Source: Mantamonas sphyraenae (taxonomy: Eukaryota > CRuMs > Mantamonadidae). From it: DNA of 64,000 nt. How positions within the stretch are numbered: position 1 is the stretch's first letter; every line of letters starts with the position of its first letter. Positions 11,501 through 20,760 of the stretch are shown here, in pieces. The position numbers and the translations under genes are program-made. The DNA lies in NCBI GenBank assembly GCA_026936335.1, contig JAPMXV010000042.1, positions 558,001-622,000 on the forward strand, written 5' to 3'. Below the pieces are notes generated by a model. It did not search any database. It saw nothing but the letters and a program-made list of their open reading frames with translations, and was not told the origin of the DNA.

Positions 11501-12424
11501 ATCATGGTGCGCAAGGTGGCTATTGTGGGTGTGGTTGTGCTGTACCGTGAAAAGGCGCTGTCTCAGCTGTATGCGTCGCTGTGGGTCATTTTCGCCTCGT
11601 TGATTGCGCACTTGTTTGCACGTCCGTACGCGACACATTTGGCTTCCCGCCTGGAAATGTTTTCGCTGATTGTGACGCTGGTGACGCTGATGACAGGTAT
11701 CCTGTACTACAGCGGAGAGATGGACAAGGTGGCCGAGGATGCCATGAGTGTGATGCTGATCGGCATGAACGCCATCATGGGCACGACATTCTTTGTGGTG
11801 CTGGCATCGGGCTACTACAAGGACAAGAAGAAGAAGGCAGAGGGAGCGACCAAGCGACTCAAGATCAACGAGCTGCTGGAGCAGGCGGCGAACCAGGAAG
11901 TGGAGGAGTTGGAGAAGATGGCCGAGGCGTCGGGCATCATGAAGGCGAAGCGCCGCTCGACTGTGGTGGACAACTCGCAGTTGGTGGAACTGAAGGCGCT
12001 TACGCGCGCCAAGACGCAGGATTCGTATGCTCTGAGGAGGAAGATGCACGCAGGCACGCAGGCGAAGAAGCACAGGAAGAACGTGAAGCGTGCGGAGGAA
12101 CATGCTTTGTGGGAGGCTGCAGTGCTGCGTGCACGCCGTATGGGTCTGCCTGAACCGGAGGATCCGGAGGTTGTGCGCAAGAGGGAGGCGGAGGAGCGCA
12201 AGCGCAAGGAAGAAGAGGCCAAGCTGGCGAAGGAGCAGGCGGAGAAGGAGAAGAAACGCCTGGATGAGGAAGATGAAAGTGGAAGCGAATGGGAAACTGA
12301 CGATGAGAGTGAATGGGAGACGGACGACGAGAGCGAATGGGAGACGGACGACGAGAGCGAGGAAGAAGGCGAAGGTGAAGAAGAAGCAGAGGGCGAGGGG
12401 GAGGAGGGCAAGAAGAAGGAGTAA
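2575..12424 (+). CDS. Giant multi-Ig-repeat, Cys-rich, polytopic surface protein (3,074 aa)
   Basis: Four exons: 2575-2659, 2732-3145, 3535-3738 and 3903-12424 (introns 72, 389 and 164 nt); the last exon is 8.5 kb without interruption. The protein starts with a signal peptide (TAAIFLAVALVVLAHVPLAA). An N-terminal extracellular domain (about 30-245) follows, then about 17 Ig/filamin-like repeats of ~115-130 residues (about 245-2310). Repeat boundaries show a G-P/D-x-x-x-L motif such as EGPPKALRI, PGPARRLRP and IGPARKVKV, and each repeat carries a Dxxx(N/F) core such as LDAGxNF. Many N-x-T/S sequons fit a glycosylated ectodomain. Residues ~2315-2490 are Cys-rich and resemble ephrin-receptor-like/GCC2-GCC3 modules (CRTGFYAKPQDPTKCLQC). 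Nine hydrophobic segments follow (~2493-2870), then a ~200-residue charged tail. This layout is known among large protist surface proteins; its role (adhesion, sensing or channel) is inferred only. Confidence 0.9.
12284..12355 (+). repeat. 24-bp tandem repeat in the receptor tail (SEWETDDE x3)
   Basis: Three in-frame copies of a 24-base unit encode SEWETDDE in the extreme cytoplasmic C terminus of the giant surface protein, followed by a Glu/Gly/Lys tail. The regular Trp inside an acidic repeat is unusual and could be a short linear binding motif or a casein-kinase-2 substrate; this is inference. Confidence 0.9.
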
Positions 12425-12571
12425 ATGATGGACATTTTTGCCACGAGGGCATGGTTTGGCGATCGCAGAGAAGAGAAGATGCAAGTTGCATGGAGCACAT
12501 GTGGGTGCTCAGAAGGGCCGGGTTTCGGGGTCGGAGCCAGGAATTTTCCGGCGGGATATCGGTCCAGCAGC

Positions 12572-15463
12572 ATGCGTGTGTGGGTGGCCGTGACGCTGTG
12601 CATTTGGATGGTTGTGTGGATGGCTGGCGAGAGCCACGGGTACAGAGACAGCCGTGAGTTGCAAAAGGGGGGAGATAGGAAGGCGAGTCTACGAAGCGGC
12701 ATGTGCGCTGACGCTGGGGACGACGCTTGGACGCCCACGGGGTGATGACGGGGACATGGTGGACAGAAAATTTGGTGATTCCCGACCGTGAAACGTACCC
12801 TCGTGTCACGGGGGAGGTGCTGCAGCTGCATATGCGGTTGGGACGGCATCAGTACGTGCGCGACCTCTCGGTGTTGGGAAACCACGGGACAGTGCGTGGC
12901 ACGCCGCAGCAGAGCAGCGTTGGAAACAACCACGTGGCTGCAATTCGCTTCACGTCGACGAAGGACAGGGTGCTGGTGAACTTCCCGTCCGAAGTCGTGA
13001 ACGCGGGAGAAATGACGGTGACGTTTTGGAGCCGCAACGGGGGAGCGTTTCACCAAGGAAGCAGCCAACCACAAGCTTGGTTTTCCATCATCATGCCTAA
13101 GCAGCAGAAGAAGCTTGCCCTTGTGTTTCCGCGGTCAGGGGACCGGAACCCGGTACTGGCCATGCTGGACTACACGAACGGAGAGGCGACGGCGTTGCTG
13201 CAACCGCACGTGCAGGCGACATGGGCGGATGGCAACTTTCATCACTTTGCATTGACTCTGAGCACAGCATGCCACGAAGCGAAGCTGTACATTGACAGCA
13301 CACTGGTGGCGTCGTGTGGATGGTCACAGAACGGCGAGGTGGCACGCATTGAGCTGGGAGGCACGCCTCTGCGGCAGCAATCGCATGCCGGGGTGCACAA
13401 TGGAAAGCCCACGGATGCATTCATGCCTTTTTCGATGGCAGACGTGCGGGTGTATCCGTTTGCACTGCACAACTCGGAGATGCGCGATATGCTGTGGGGT
13501 GAGTTTGGGAAAGGGGGACGGGGGGAGGGATGTTGGGAGGGAGACCCGAGGTGGGGTGAGACAGGAAGGAGTGCGTGGGAGATTGATGGTTTGTGAGACC
13601 AAACAGCACGAGGGAAGAACGGGTGAAGAGAGGGTGAGGCTACACAAGGAACACTGGCACTGACGTTTTGCGGGACCGGCCCTGTTGAACGCAGACAAAT
13701 CGACGGTGATGCTGTCAGAGACACGCATCGAAATGGTATACAAGCACAACGACGTGGGCAAGACGCAGCCGTTGACTGTGCCTGTGGACCAGGCAGAGTC
13801 GACGTTTGCAATCGACAACCGGCTCTTGGAGGATGGCACGACGCCGATTCCAGACATTGTGTACGACGAAGACAAGCTTGTTCTTGTGTCACAGCTTACG
13901 ACATCGTATCCAGAGGATGGACGGCGACCACAATATGCGTTGAAGATCGAGTATCACTGTTTGAGCTCGGACACGGTGCGGATTGCCATGCGCGGGTCGT
14001 CGTTCCCATACCACGTGGAGTGGTTTAAACGGTGTAAGCCACAGCGCACCTCGTCGTTGATGGATTGGTCCCCTCTGCTGTTGGCGAGTGTGGCCACTGC
14101 GGCGCTGGTACTTGCGCATTGGGTGCGTAGCCTGTGCACACGAAGACGGTTTCAGTGCTCGGTAAAGCTGGTGGCAAGGAGTATGGTGCTGTTCCTGGTT
14201 GTGTTGGTCAGCCTGTCGTTCCTGTCAGCAGTGCCTCCAGGAGAACAGCACAAGCTGGTGGGTCGGCAGAGCCAGCGACGGGCAGGGACGTTGGTGCCAA
14301 CGGTGTCGGACGACACATTGCGTCCGTATAGCGAGGATCTACCTGGCATCAGTGTGGTGATGCCTTGCTATGGACAGGAGCACTTTCTGAAGGAGGCAGT
14401 GATGAGTGTGGTCGGCCAGACTTACTCGCGATGGGAGCTGCTGATTGTGAACGACGGGTCGCCGGACGCATGCTCGTCACTGGGCAAGAGTTTGGCAAAG
14501 CAGCACCCACAGTTGGACATCAAGGTGCTGGACAAGAAGAACGGAGGCTTGTCGGATGCACGCAACTATGGTATTGCGCGTGCAACGCATCCGTGGATTT
14601 GCTGCCTGGACGCAGACGACAAGATCCACTCGACGTATCTGGAACGAGTGGCCGAGACAATTGTGAAGGACCCGCGAGCAGGAATGATCTACAGCGACCA
14701 GGAGTTTTTCGGTGATAGCAACTGGAAGTGGAACATCCTGAAGGCGACAAAGGAGAACATTGTGTACCACGGGATGTTTCCTGTGCAGACGGTGTTTCCC
14801 AAAGAGGCGTGGAGACGTGTGGATGGATTCAACACGATCCTTCCGTGGGGGAACGAGGACTGGAGCTTCTGGATCTCGCTTGTGTACCTGGACTTGAAGC
14901 CTGTGAAACTGCCAGAGTACCTTCTGTACTACCGGTACAAGATCTCGTCGATGCAGCGCACAAAGGAGGAGTACATTGAGGTGAACTCTTTGATGCGAAC
15001 GTTGCACCCGTACAAGTACCCCGTGAGAATGCTTGTGCGAGACCATTCGCTGATTGGGTCGTCGACGCATGTCAACACGGCCAAGAAGATCCTGAAGTAC
15101 CAAAAACGATGGCCGGAGAAGGCGACTACGTACTTTTGGCAGGGTCTGGTGGCTGAGTACCGCAAGGATTGGAAGCGGGCGCTGTACCTGTACACCAAGG
15201 CAGAGCTACGCAACAAGAACAAGGACTGGCAGCCGTTGTGGCGTATTGGAGCAGTGCATTTGCAGATTGGTGACGGTATCCTGGGTCGGCATGCACTGAT
15301 CCAAGTGATGGACAGGTATCCGGGTTTGTCGCGCTCGCTGCACTTCCCTCTGGCGGCGATGCCTGAGCTTCAGCGAGCTGGGTTCAGCAGCTTCTGGTGG
15401 CCCACATCGTCGCTGCGCAAGGGGGTGTGGGGTGAGGAGGAGTTTGGGCATCGTGCAGGTTGA
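12572..15463 (+). CDS. LamG-domain / GT2-family glycosyltransferase fusion membrane protein (860 aa)
   Basis: Three exons: 12572-12653, 12767-13498 and 13695-15463. A signal peptide (RVWVAVTLCIWMVVWMAGES) leads into a laminin-G/concanavalin-like domain (~45-265; FWSRNGGAF, FHHFALTLS, ARIELGG). Two membrane spans lie at about 390-412 and 433-450 with a positively charged loop between them. A GT2 (GT-A fold) glycosyltransferase domain occupies ~488-700: VVMPCYGQEHFLKEAV, VNDGSPD, the DxD-type CLDADD at about 575, and the catalytic WGNEDW at about 655. TPR-like helices (~735-830) end the protein. Topology from the signal peptide and the charged loop puts both LamG and GT2 in the secretory lumen. 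The sugar and acceptor are unknown; LamG could recognise the glycan or protein acceptor. It lies 147 nt downstream of the giant surface-protein gene on the same strand. Confidence 0.88.
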
Positions 15464-15601
15464 GAAAAATGAAAATTCGAGGACGCAAGAGGACGGCCGT
15501 GGGCGTTTGTTGAGTTGTGCGTGCTTGCAGATCAAGAGCAAAGTTTTGGGTGCAAGAGGTGCAGGGACAAGAGCAAGACGGCGTGAGAAGGGCAGGAGGG
15601 A

Positions 15602-17347
15602 TCAAAAAGGAGCTTCCATGTTGTTTCCGCCTTCCATGGCGTAGGGCCACTCGTCGTCAAAGTACTCGTCCTCCTCTTCGTCCTCTGCGGCCAGACGGTC
15701 ATACTCTACACGGGCAAAGCGATCCCAGTCTGTGAGCTCGGCAGTGTCCTGTTCGTAGCGGATGGCGACGGGGTCGCGGCTCTCGGAATTGATAAACTTG
15801 TTGAGGTTGAAGAGGATGTTAAAAACGGGCCCTGTGAGCGGGCAGCGCTTAAAGTCGGTGAGATAGAAGAAGCCCTCCTTGGCGGGCTTGACCATGTCGT
15901 GGATCTGGCAGAGGATGTCTTCAAAGAGGACGGCCTCGATCATGAGAGAGTCCATGCGCTGCAGTTGCTCCTCGTAGAAATATTGGAGCTCATAGGTGGA
16001 GATGACACCGTCGCCATCGACGTCTGCAACGCGGAACCAGTACTCGATGCTGGTTGGGGTGCGCTTGTTCTCCTCGGAGAGACAGAACCAAACAAAGTCC
16101 TCGTAGGACATGAGGGGAGAGTTTGAGGCAAAGGGGCGAGGGATCTGGGAAAAGATACGGTCGACGGCGCGGTAGGTGAGGGCGTGGTCGCCGTAGCGGA
16201 GGAGGTCGTCGCGATCGATGAGCTGGTCATGGTCTGTGTCGAGCTCCCAGAACTTGCAGTAGAGGACGTAGAAGTGTTCGTAGGAAAAGTACTCTGTGAC
16301 TTGGTTGATGTCCGCCTCCTGGTCTGTGCGGATAAACTGGTCTAGGAGGTCGCTGCGGCGGATCTCTTTGAGGGTGAGGCGGTTGTTTGCGGCGCGGTTG
16401 GCTTTGTAAAAGATGCGAATGACGACGGTCTCTGCATACTTTTCCTGGAACTCTGGAGTGGCTTTGAGGAACTCGAGGGCCGGGTGGAGCTCGAGAAGAG
16501 CAGTGAGAAGCGGGGAAAAGTCTGCGGGTTGGATGTAGTCGTTCTCGGGCTGGCGGACGAGGTTGAAAAAGCGAGTGGTGATGTCGACGGTTGCCATGTG
16601 TGTGTTCCAAAAGGTGAGGAAGCGCTTTTTGGAGACGGTTGTGTCGCCGGGGCTGGCGATGCGGGAGAAGAAGAGCTCTGTAAAGTAGGTGGGGAAGCCG
16701 CAGATCTCGCGGGTGATAATTTCAAAGGCATGCATGGAAACTCCACGCGGGTGGAGGGCAAACAGCTGGTCGATCATCTCTGTATCTGCAGCCTGGTCTG
16801 CGTCGGAGATGGGGGGCGGAGTGGGGAAGAAGAAGCGGGGAATGGCAAGGGAAGCAGAGGATGGTCTCGGGGAGGAGGAGGAGGAGGAGGAGGAAGAGGC
16901 AAACTGAGAGGTTGCGGTTGGAGAGGAGGAGGAGGAGGAGGGAGAGGAAGGGTGGAGCTTCTGGCGGGAGGGTTTTGGGGAGCGTGGAGGGGGAGCTTCG
17001 GTGGAGGTGAGCACGTTTTCGGACCAAAGGCGGGAAAACGGATGGGGAAACGTACAGCTGGGCAGGGAGAGAGCGAGCTTGGAGGCAGGCTGAGAGGGAT
17101 GTTCGAGGACCTCGATGACCTCTGTGTCCATGGAATCAACCACTGGATTAAGGAGGCGGTCGAGCTTGTGTTTGGTGGATGCCTGGGATAGCCAGACGAC
17201 AAAGAGTTCTTCCATCTTGAGCTTGGGGGAGATCTTGTTGAGGGTGGACGGGGAGCGGGAGAGCTTGTGGTGGCGCGGGGATGGAGAAGGAGATGGGGAG
17301 GTGGGGGTGGGTGACGTCTGCACCCTGAGGGAAGTGGTTCGGGTCAT
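15602..17347 (-). CDS. PPP2R3: PP2A regulatory subunit B'' (PPP2R3-type), 581 aa
   Basis: This is a calcium-binding regulatory B'' subunit that directs protein phosphatase 2A to substrates. It is a single exon starting at the ATG at 17347. Residues 1-190 are low-complexity Ser/Pro/Thr, including a poly-Ser tract. The conserved core follows: IDQLFALHP, FEIITREICGFP, FFSRIA, FWELDTDHDQLIDRDDLL (EF-hand-like) and the canonical EF-hand DVDGDGVISTYELQYFYEEQ. The C-terminal FKRCPLTGPVFNILFNLNKF block is characteristic of the family. The acidic end (EDEEEDEYFDDEW) is also typical. It is divergent from the small membrane-protein gene, with 195 nt between the start codons, and nearly abuts the 3' end of the LamG-GT2 gene (138 nt). 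Confidence 0.95.
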   Translation of the reverse strand: MTRTTSLRVQTSPTPTSPSPSPSPRHHKLSRSPSTLNKISPKLKMEELFVVWLSQASTKHKLDRLLNPVVDSMDTEVIEVLEHPSQPASKLALSLPSCTFPHPFSRLWSENVLTSTEAPPPRSPKPSRQKLHPSSPSSSSSSPTATSQFASSSSSSSSSPRPSSASLAIPRFFFPTPPPISDADQAADTEMIDQLFALHPRGVSMHAFEIITREICGFPTYFTELFFSRIASPGDTTVSKKRFLTFWNTHMATVDITTRFFNLVRQPENDYIQPADFSPLLTALLELHPALEFLKATPEFQEKYAETVVIRIFYKANRAANNRLTLKEIRRSDLLDQFIRTDQEADINQVTEYFSYEHFYVLYCKFWELDTDHDQLIDRDDLLRYGDHALTYRAVDRIFSQIPRPFASNSPLMSYEDFVWFCLSEENKRTPTSIEYWFRVADVDGDGVISTYELQYFYEEQLQRMDSLMIEAVLFEDILCQIHDMVKPAKEGFFYLTDFKRCPLTGPVFNILFNLNKFINSESRDPVAIRYEQDTAELTDWDRFARVEYDRLAAEDEEEDEYFDDEWPYAMEGGNNMEAPF

Positions 17348-17542
17348 GATGCAGGCTAGGGATGGGTTTGTGTTGGGAGCGTTGGAGGGGGCTCACAAGC
17401 AACAGGGTGAGTACCGTTGTTCGCCCATCCCACATTGTCCAGTGCTCGCATTCAATTCCGTGCTCCGTGTGCATCGCTGGAATTCCTGCTTGTCCATCTC
17501 TGCTGCGTGGAGCGCAGCGGTTGGCAGGGAAAAACCTGAGAA

Positions 17543-18131
17543 ATGAGCACCTACGAAGGAGAAGGAGCGCTGATTTGGATCCCTGTGCACGTGGTCGTGT
17601 TGTGCATGCACATCGGCATGTACAAACCGTGGGGGTGAGTGTGAAGCGAGTAGGGGAGGTGCGGGAGGCGAGAAAGCACAAGCGCGTGGACTGACGAAGA
17701 GGACGGGTGCGCATGACACACACAGGATGCCGATGCCTTTCAAAGCGGTGCTGCCTGTGGTGCATGTGGTGCTGTTTACGGCAGTGACTGTGGCGTTGGT
17801 TAGTGCGTGGCGGTTCCTTGCTGTGACGACGTTGGTGCATCGTGTGGAAACGGTGGCGTGGCTGCACGGCGTGTCGCTTGCGCTCGGCCTGTTGCACACG
17901 CTTCTGTTTTTCGTGGTGAAGCACTACGGCGTGGCTGTGCTGGTGATGGTTTCGTGTGCAGTGATTACGCTTGCGGAGGGATTTCTGGTTTCCACGCTGG
18001 ACGGCGCGGCGAGCGTGGGGTTGTTTCTGGCTGGGGCGTGGATGTGCTTCGTGGTGTACTCGAACTGGAAGCGATGGGTGACCACACGCAAGAAGAAGGA
18101 GGCTGGGCCGTTGGCAGACCAGGCGAATTGA
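17543..18131 (+). CDS. Small polytopic membrane protein (165 aa), family not recognised
   Basis: Two exons, 17543-17634 and 17726-18131, joined by GGGGTGAGT...ACACAG; the joined frame reads ...MYKPWG-MPMPFKAV... The protein has four to five hydrophobic segments (GALIWIPVHVVVLCMHIG, LPVVHVVLFTAVTVALVSAW, WLHGVSLALGLLHTLLFFVV, AVLVMVSCAVITLAEGFLV, VGLFLAGAWMCFVVYSNW) and a short Lys-rich cytosolic tail (TRKKKEAGPLADQAN). Length and spacing are consistent with a TMEM-type protein, but I recognise no family and assign no function. Transcription probably starts in the 195-nt gap shared with the PP2A B'' gene. Confidence 0.65.
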
Positions 18132-18304
18132 TGGTGGACGTGGACGGAGAAGAGCAGAGAAGCGGGTTTTTGGCACCGAATGAATCGCAAGTGCTGCAAG
18201 TGATTCCCAGCAGATCTGCGAGCAACGCAGAGGCATGATTGTGTCCAGCAAGCTGGCATGCTGGTTTTGGCATCCAGCAAAAAAGGAAAGGAGACCCAAA
18301 AAGC

Positions 18305-18312
18305 AAAAAAAA
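18305..18312 (-). terminator. Pol III T-run of minus-strand tRNA-Asp
   Basis: Eight consecutive A on the plus strand, T8 in the transcribed sense, begin six bases beyond the tRNA discriminator base; a standard RNA polymerase III terminator. Confidence 0.8.
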
Positions 18313-18317
18313 TTGAG

Positions 18318-18389
18318 CTTCCCTGCCGGGAATCGAACCCGGGTCTGGTGAGTGACAATCACCTATTCTCACCACTATACCACAGGGAA
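18318..18389 (-). tRNA. tRNA-Asp (GTC)
   Basis: The 72-nt sequence folds fully: acceptor TTCCCTG with CAGGGAA (7 pairs), a D-arm with GGTATAGTGGTGAGAAT, anticodon stem GGTGA/TCACC with loop TTGTCAC (anticodon GTC), T-stem CCGGG/CCCGG with loop TTCGATT, and discriminator G, as usual for Asp. There is no intron. It is identical to the plus-strand copy at 23739-23810. Confidence 0.96.
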
Positions 18390-18437
18390 GGGACCCGTTC
18401 AGATCGCTCTAAACGGTTACTTGATTGCTCGAAACTA

Positions 18438-18812
18438 CAAGCTCAGATTGGCAAATACAAACCTAGTGCACAATGCTGATTTTGGTATTTTGCGACCAGG
18501 TCGTTGGGAGTCTTTCTGTATTTCAGACTGGATCACCGGCGGAGGGAATGGTTGACACCGAAAATATGGCAGTGTGACCATGTTATATGTGCATGTCTTT
18601 TGGTGTGTACGTCTTTTTCAGGCTCGGGAGGCACACGCTTGTTCTTGTAGCCCGCTTGGCGGTCCAAACTCTGTGTTCAGGTCGTCTCAGAGGGTAGGAA
18701 GGTACAGAGTGTGCTTTGCTGCACAGTGCAGGCCATAGGTGACGGGAGCGGGCACTGCATTGGCAGCAAAGCAGCCGGCGGCCGGCGCCTTGCCGAGTGT
18801 GCTGTGCTCAAC
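18438..18812. other. Intergenic, no gene recognised
   Basis: 375 nt between the tRNA-Asp duplication arm and the 3' end of the small minus-strand ORF. I see no conserved ORF, structured RNA or repeat here. Confidence 0.5.
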
Positions 18813-19040
18813 TCATTGGCTGTGCCTCTGCGGCTCGCCGCCGCGATGATGCTGCTTTTGCAAAGTGATGCACTTGTCCAAACGTTGCTTCTTGAGAGTG
18901 ATGGCTTCGCGGACGCTGGAGATCTTTGTCTGGAGCGTGGCCACGTCTGTGTCGAGGCGCACGAGGTCTGTGTGCTGCCTCCAGGCCATTATGATCATGA
19001 GAGAAACCATAAGGGCGGCTAGAGGGAGCAACAGGCGCAT
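18813..19040 (-). CDS. Tiny membrane-anchored coiled-coil protein (75 aa)
   Basis: An ATG at 19040 opens a 75-codon frame: MRLLLPLAALMVSLMIIMAW is a hydrophobic N-terminal anchor or signal, followed by an amphipathic coiled-coil segment (LVRLDTDVATLQTKISSVRE, then AITLKKQRLDKCITLQKQHH) with one cysteine. The architecture of one membrane span plus one short coiled coil is coherent, and the gene sits head-to-head with the GT4 glycosyltransferase (86 nt between starts), which supports it. The open frame extends upstream to 19613, but that part is a shadow of the glycosyltransferase. No homologue is recognised. Confidence 0.5.
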   Translation of the reverse strand: MRLLLPLAALMVSLMIIMAWRQHTDLVRLDTDVATLQTKISSVREAITLKKQRLDKCITLQKQHHRGGEPQRHSQ

Positions 19041-19126
19041 GTTGCCCGAGATAGGCAACGGCGAGCAGCTTTGGGCCTGTCTCATGTGGTTGCAGTGCCT
19101 GCGTCGGCGTAGCCAAAACGGAACGG

Positions 19127-20626
19127 ATGCGGCGGCGCCTGGACCTGTTTGTGGTGGCTGCGGTGCTTGTGTGTGTGTGTGCACTTGCAAACAAGGCGGA
19201 AGAGGCATGTTCAAGCGATGGCAACGCAGCAGTGGTGGCCATGGTGGCGCGAGGTGCACCGGAGCAAGAGGTGCGCAAATGTGTTCAGGCAGCCCACAGG
19301 GCCAACAAGGAAAAGTGGCATGTGGGATGGAAGCACGCGCAGCTATCGGCGTCGTACAAGCGGGCAGGGAACACAAGACAGGCTCAGTACCACTCCCGAA
19401 AGGCAGAAGCAGCGCAGGAGCAAGGACACGTACTCGACGCAGCGGTGGCGCCATGGCTGCACACACGTGCACGCACAAGCATGCGCGTGGAGTGGCACGG
19501 TGCGTTCTTCTCCCACCACAGCATGGCTGTGGTGAACAGGGCGTTGTGCACGAGGCTGGCCACCCACGGCGATGTCGAGCTGGTCGTGCGTCGTCATGAA
19601 CGAGGCGAAGCACTCAGCCAGGCTCACCTGCAGAGTGACGCATCATTCGTGCACCTTCTGCATGCCGAGCAACGTGCAGACAGCGGGGATACGGCTGACG
19701 TCATTGTGCGCCATGGCTGGCCGGTGGACTTTTCCCCAGCGCCGCAAGGGACCCGATTGGTGTTTATTCAGCCATGGGAGTGGGGAGCCGTGCCACAACA
19801 ATGGTTGGAGTGGTTTGCCAGCGATGCCGTGGACCAGCTTTGGGTGCCCTCGACCTACACGCGCGAGTGTTACCTGCGAAGCGGTCTGAGCGCATCCAAG
19901 GTGCGCGTGGTGCGCAATGGCGTTGACACAGGGGCCTACACGCCAGAAGGACCGCGTTGGACACGGCTGGACACGCTGACACGCAAGTCGTACCGATTCC
20001 TGTTTGTGGGTGGGACGATCTTCCGCAAGGGAATCGACGCGCTGTTGGCGGCGTACACGGCGTCGTTTACGCGAGAAGACGACGTCACACTGGTTGTTAA
20101 GGATTTCAACTCGCGCTCCTTCTACAAGAGTCACAACGCGAGAGGCAAGATCGAGGCATTGCAGAGCAATTCAAGCGCCCCGGAGATTGTCTATGTGGAC
20201 GATAACCTGGAACCGGACGAGCTGGCGGCGTTGTATCGGTCGTGCGACGTGTTGGTACATCCGTACCGAGGCGAGGGATTTGGGCTGCCGATGTTGGAGG
20301 CGATGGCGAGTGGGCGACCTGTGATCGCGCCCAAACATGGAGCAGCGCTGGACTTCTTGCATGGGGGCAATGCGTGGCTGGTACAAGCAAAAGAGCGACG
20401 TGTTGGGGTGTCTGAAATAAGCGGGATGAAGCTAGTGGAGCGTGCGTGGGTGACGTGGATTGACGAAACAGCGCTGGGACGGGCAATGCAGTATGCAGTG
20501 ACGCATGCTGAGGAGGGCAGGCGGATGGGACAAACAGGCAGGCGAGAGGCTGTGGAACGGTGGCAATGGGACAGTGTGGTTCCAGAGGTGGTGCAGGCAT
20601 TGCGTGATGTGGTCCGAGGGCGGTGA
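19127..20626 (+). CDS. Secretory GT4-family glycosyltransferase (499 aa)
   Basis: A single exon. Residues 1-23 form a signal peptide (MRRRLDLFVVAAVLVCVCAL). A helical, Cys-containing region (25-110) precedes a GT-B fold GT4 glycosyltransferase: WVPSTYTRECYLRSGLSASK, VRVVRNGVDTGAYTPEG, FLFVGGTIFRKGIDALLAAY, LYRSCDVLVHPYRGEGFGLP, and the E-x7-E nucleotide-sugar motif in GEGFGLPMLEAMASGRPVI. GT4 enzymes are retaining transferases using UDP- or GDP-sugars; donor and acceptor are not predictable here. The N-terminal signal suggests action in the ER/Golgi or secretion rather than the usual cytosol-facing position. It lies close to the LamG-GT2 glycosyltransferase, separated by a phosphatase subunit and two small genes. 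Confidence 0.92.
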   Translation: MRRRLDLFVVAAVLVCVCALANKAEEACSSDGNAAVVAMVARGAPEQEVRKCVQAAHRANKEKWHVGWKHAQLSASYKRAGNTRQAQYHSRKAEAAQEQGHVLDAAVAPWLHTRARTSMRVEWHGAFFSHHSMAVVNRALCTRLATHGDVELVVRRHERGEALSQAHLQSDASFVHLLHAEQRADSGDTADVIVRHGWPVDFSPAPQGTRLVFIQPWEWGAVPQQWLEWFASDAVDQLWVPSTYTRECYLRSGLSASKVRVVRNGVDTGAYTPEGPRWTRLDTLTRKSYRFLFVGGTIFRKGIDALLAAYTASFTREDDVTLVVKDFNSRSFYKSHNARGKIEALQSNSSAPEIVYVDDNLEPDELAALYRSCDVLVHPYRGEGFGLPMLEAMASGRPVIAPKHGAALDFLHGGNAWLVQAKERRVGVSEISGMKLVERAWVTWIDETALGRAMQYAVTHAEEGRRMGQTGRREAVERWQWDSVVPEVVQALRDVVRGR

Positions 20627-20760
20627 CATGTTCACGGAAATGGACAGTTGCAGACTAAACGTTGATTGTGCATGCTGGCTGCAATTGATCGTGCGTGCTA
20701 CTGTACAGGAATGCATCGTAAGCGCGAGCTGTGCCAGGGAATCTCGCAGCATTGGGGAAG

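Larger units (their letters stand above)
18301..18437. repeat. Left arm of inverted duplication carrying tRNA-Asp
   Basis: These 137 bases are the reverse complement of 23691-23826 apart from one extra A in the homopolymer run. The repeated unit contains the 72-nt tRNA, 48 nt of 5' flank (ending ...GATCTGAACGGGTCC) and about 15 nt of 3' flank with the Pol III T-run. Beyond both ends similarity stops abruptly. Confidence 0.92.

Noticed and set aside
10916-13074. Minus-strand frames with hydrophobic Leu/Ser-rich content
   Set aside because: They are mirror images of the Glu/Lys-rich receptor tail and TM domain; no start context or motif.
15706-17202. Additional Ser/Pro-rich minus-strand frames over the PP2A B'' gene
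   Set aside because: They overlap the EF-hand coding frame in other phases; only the frame from 17347 has family motifs.
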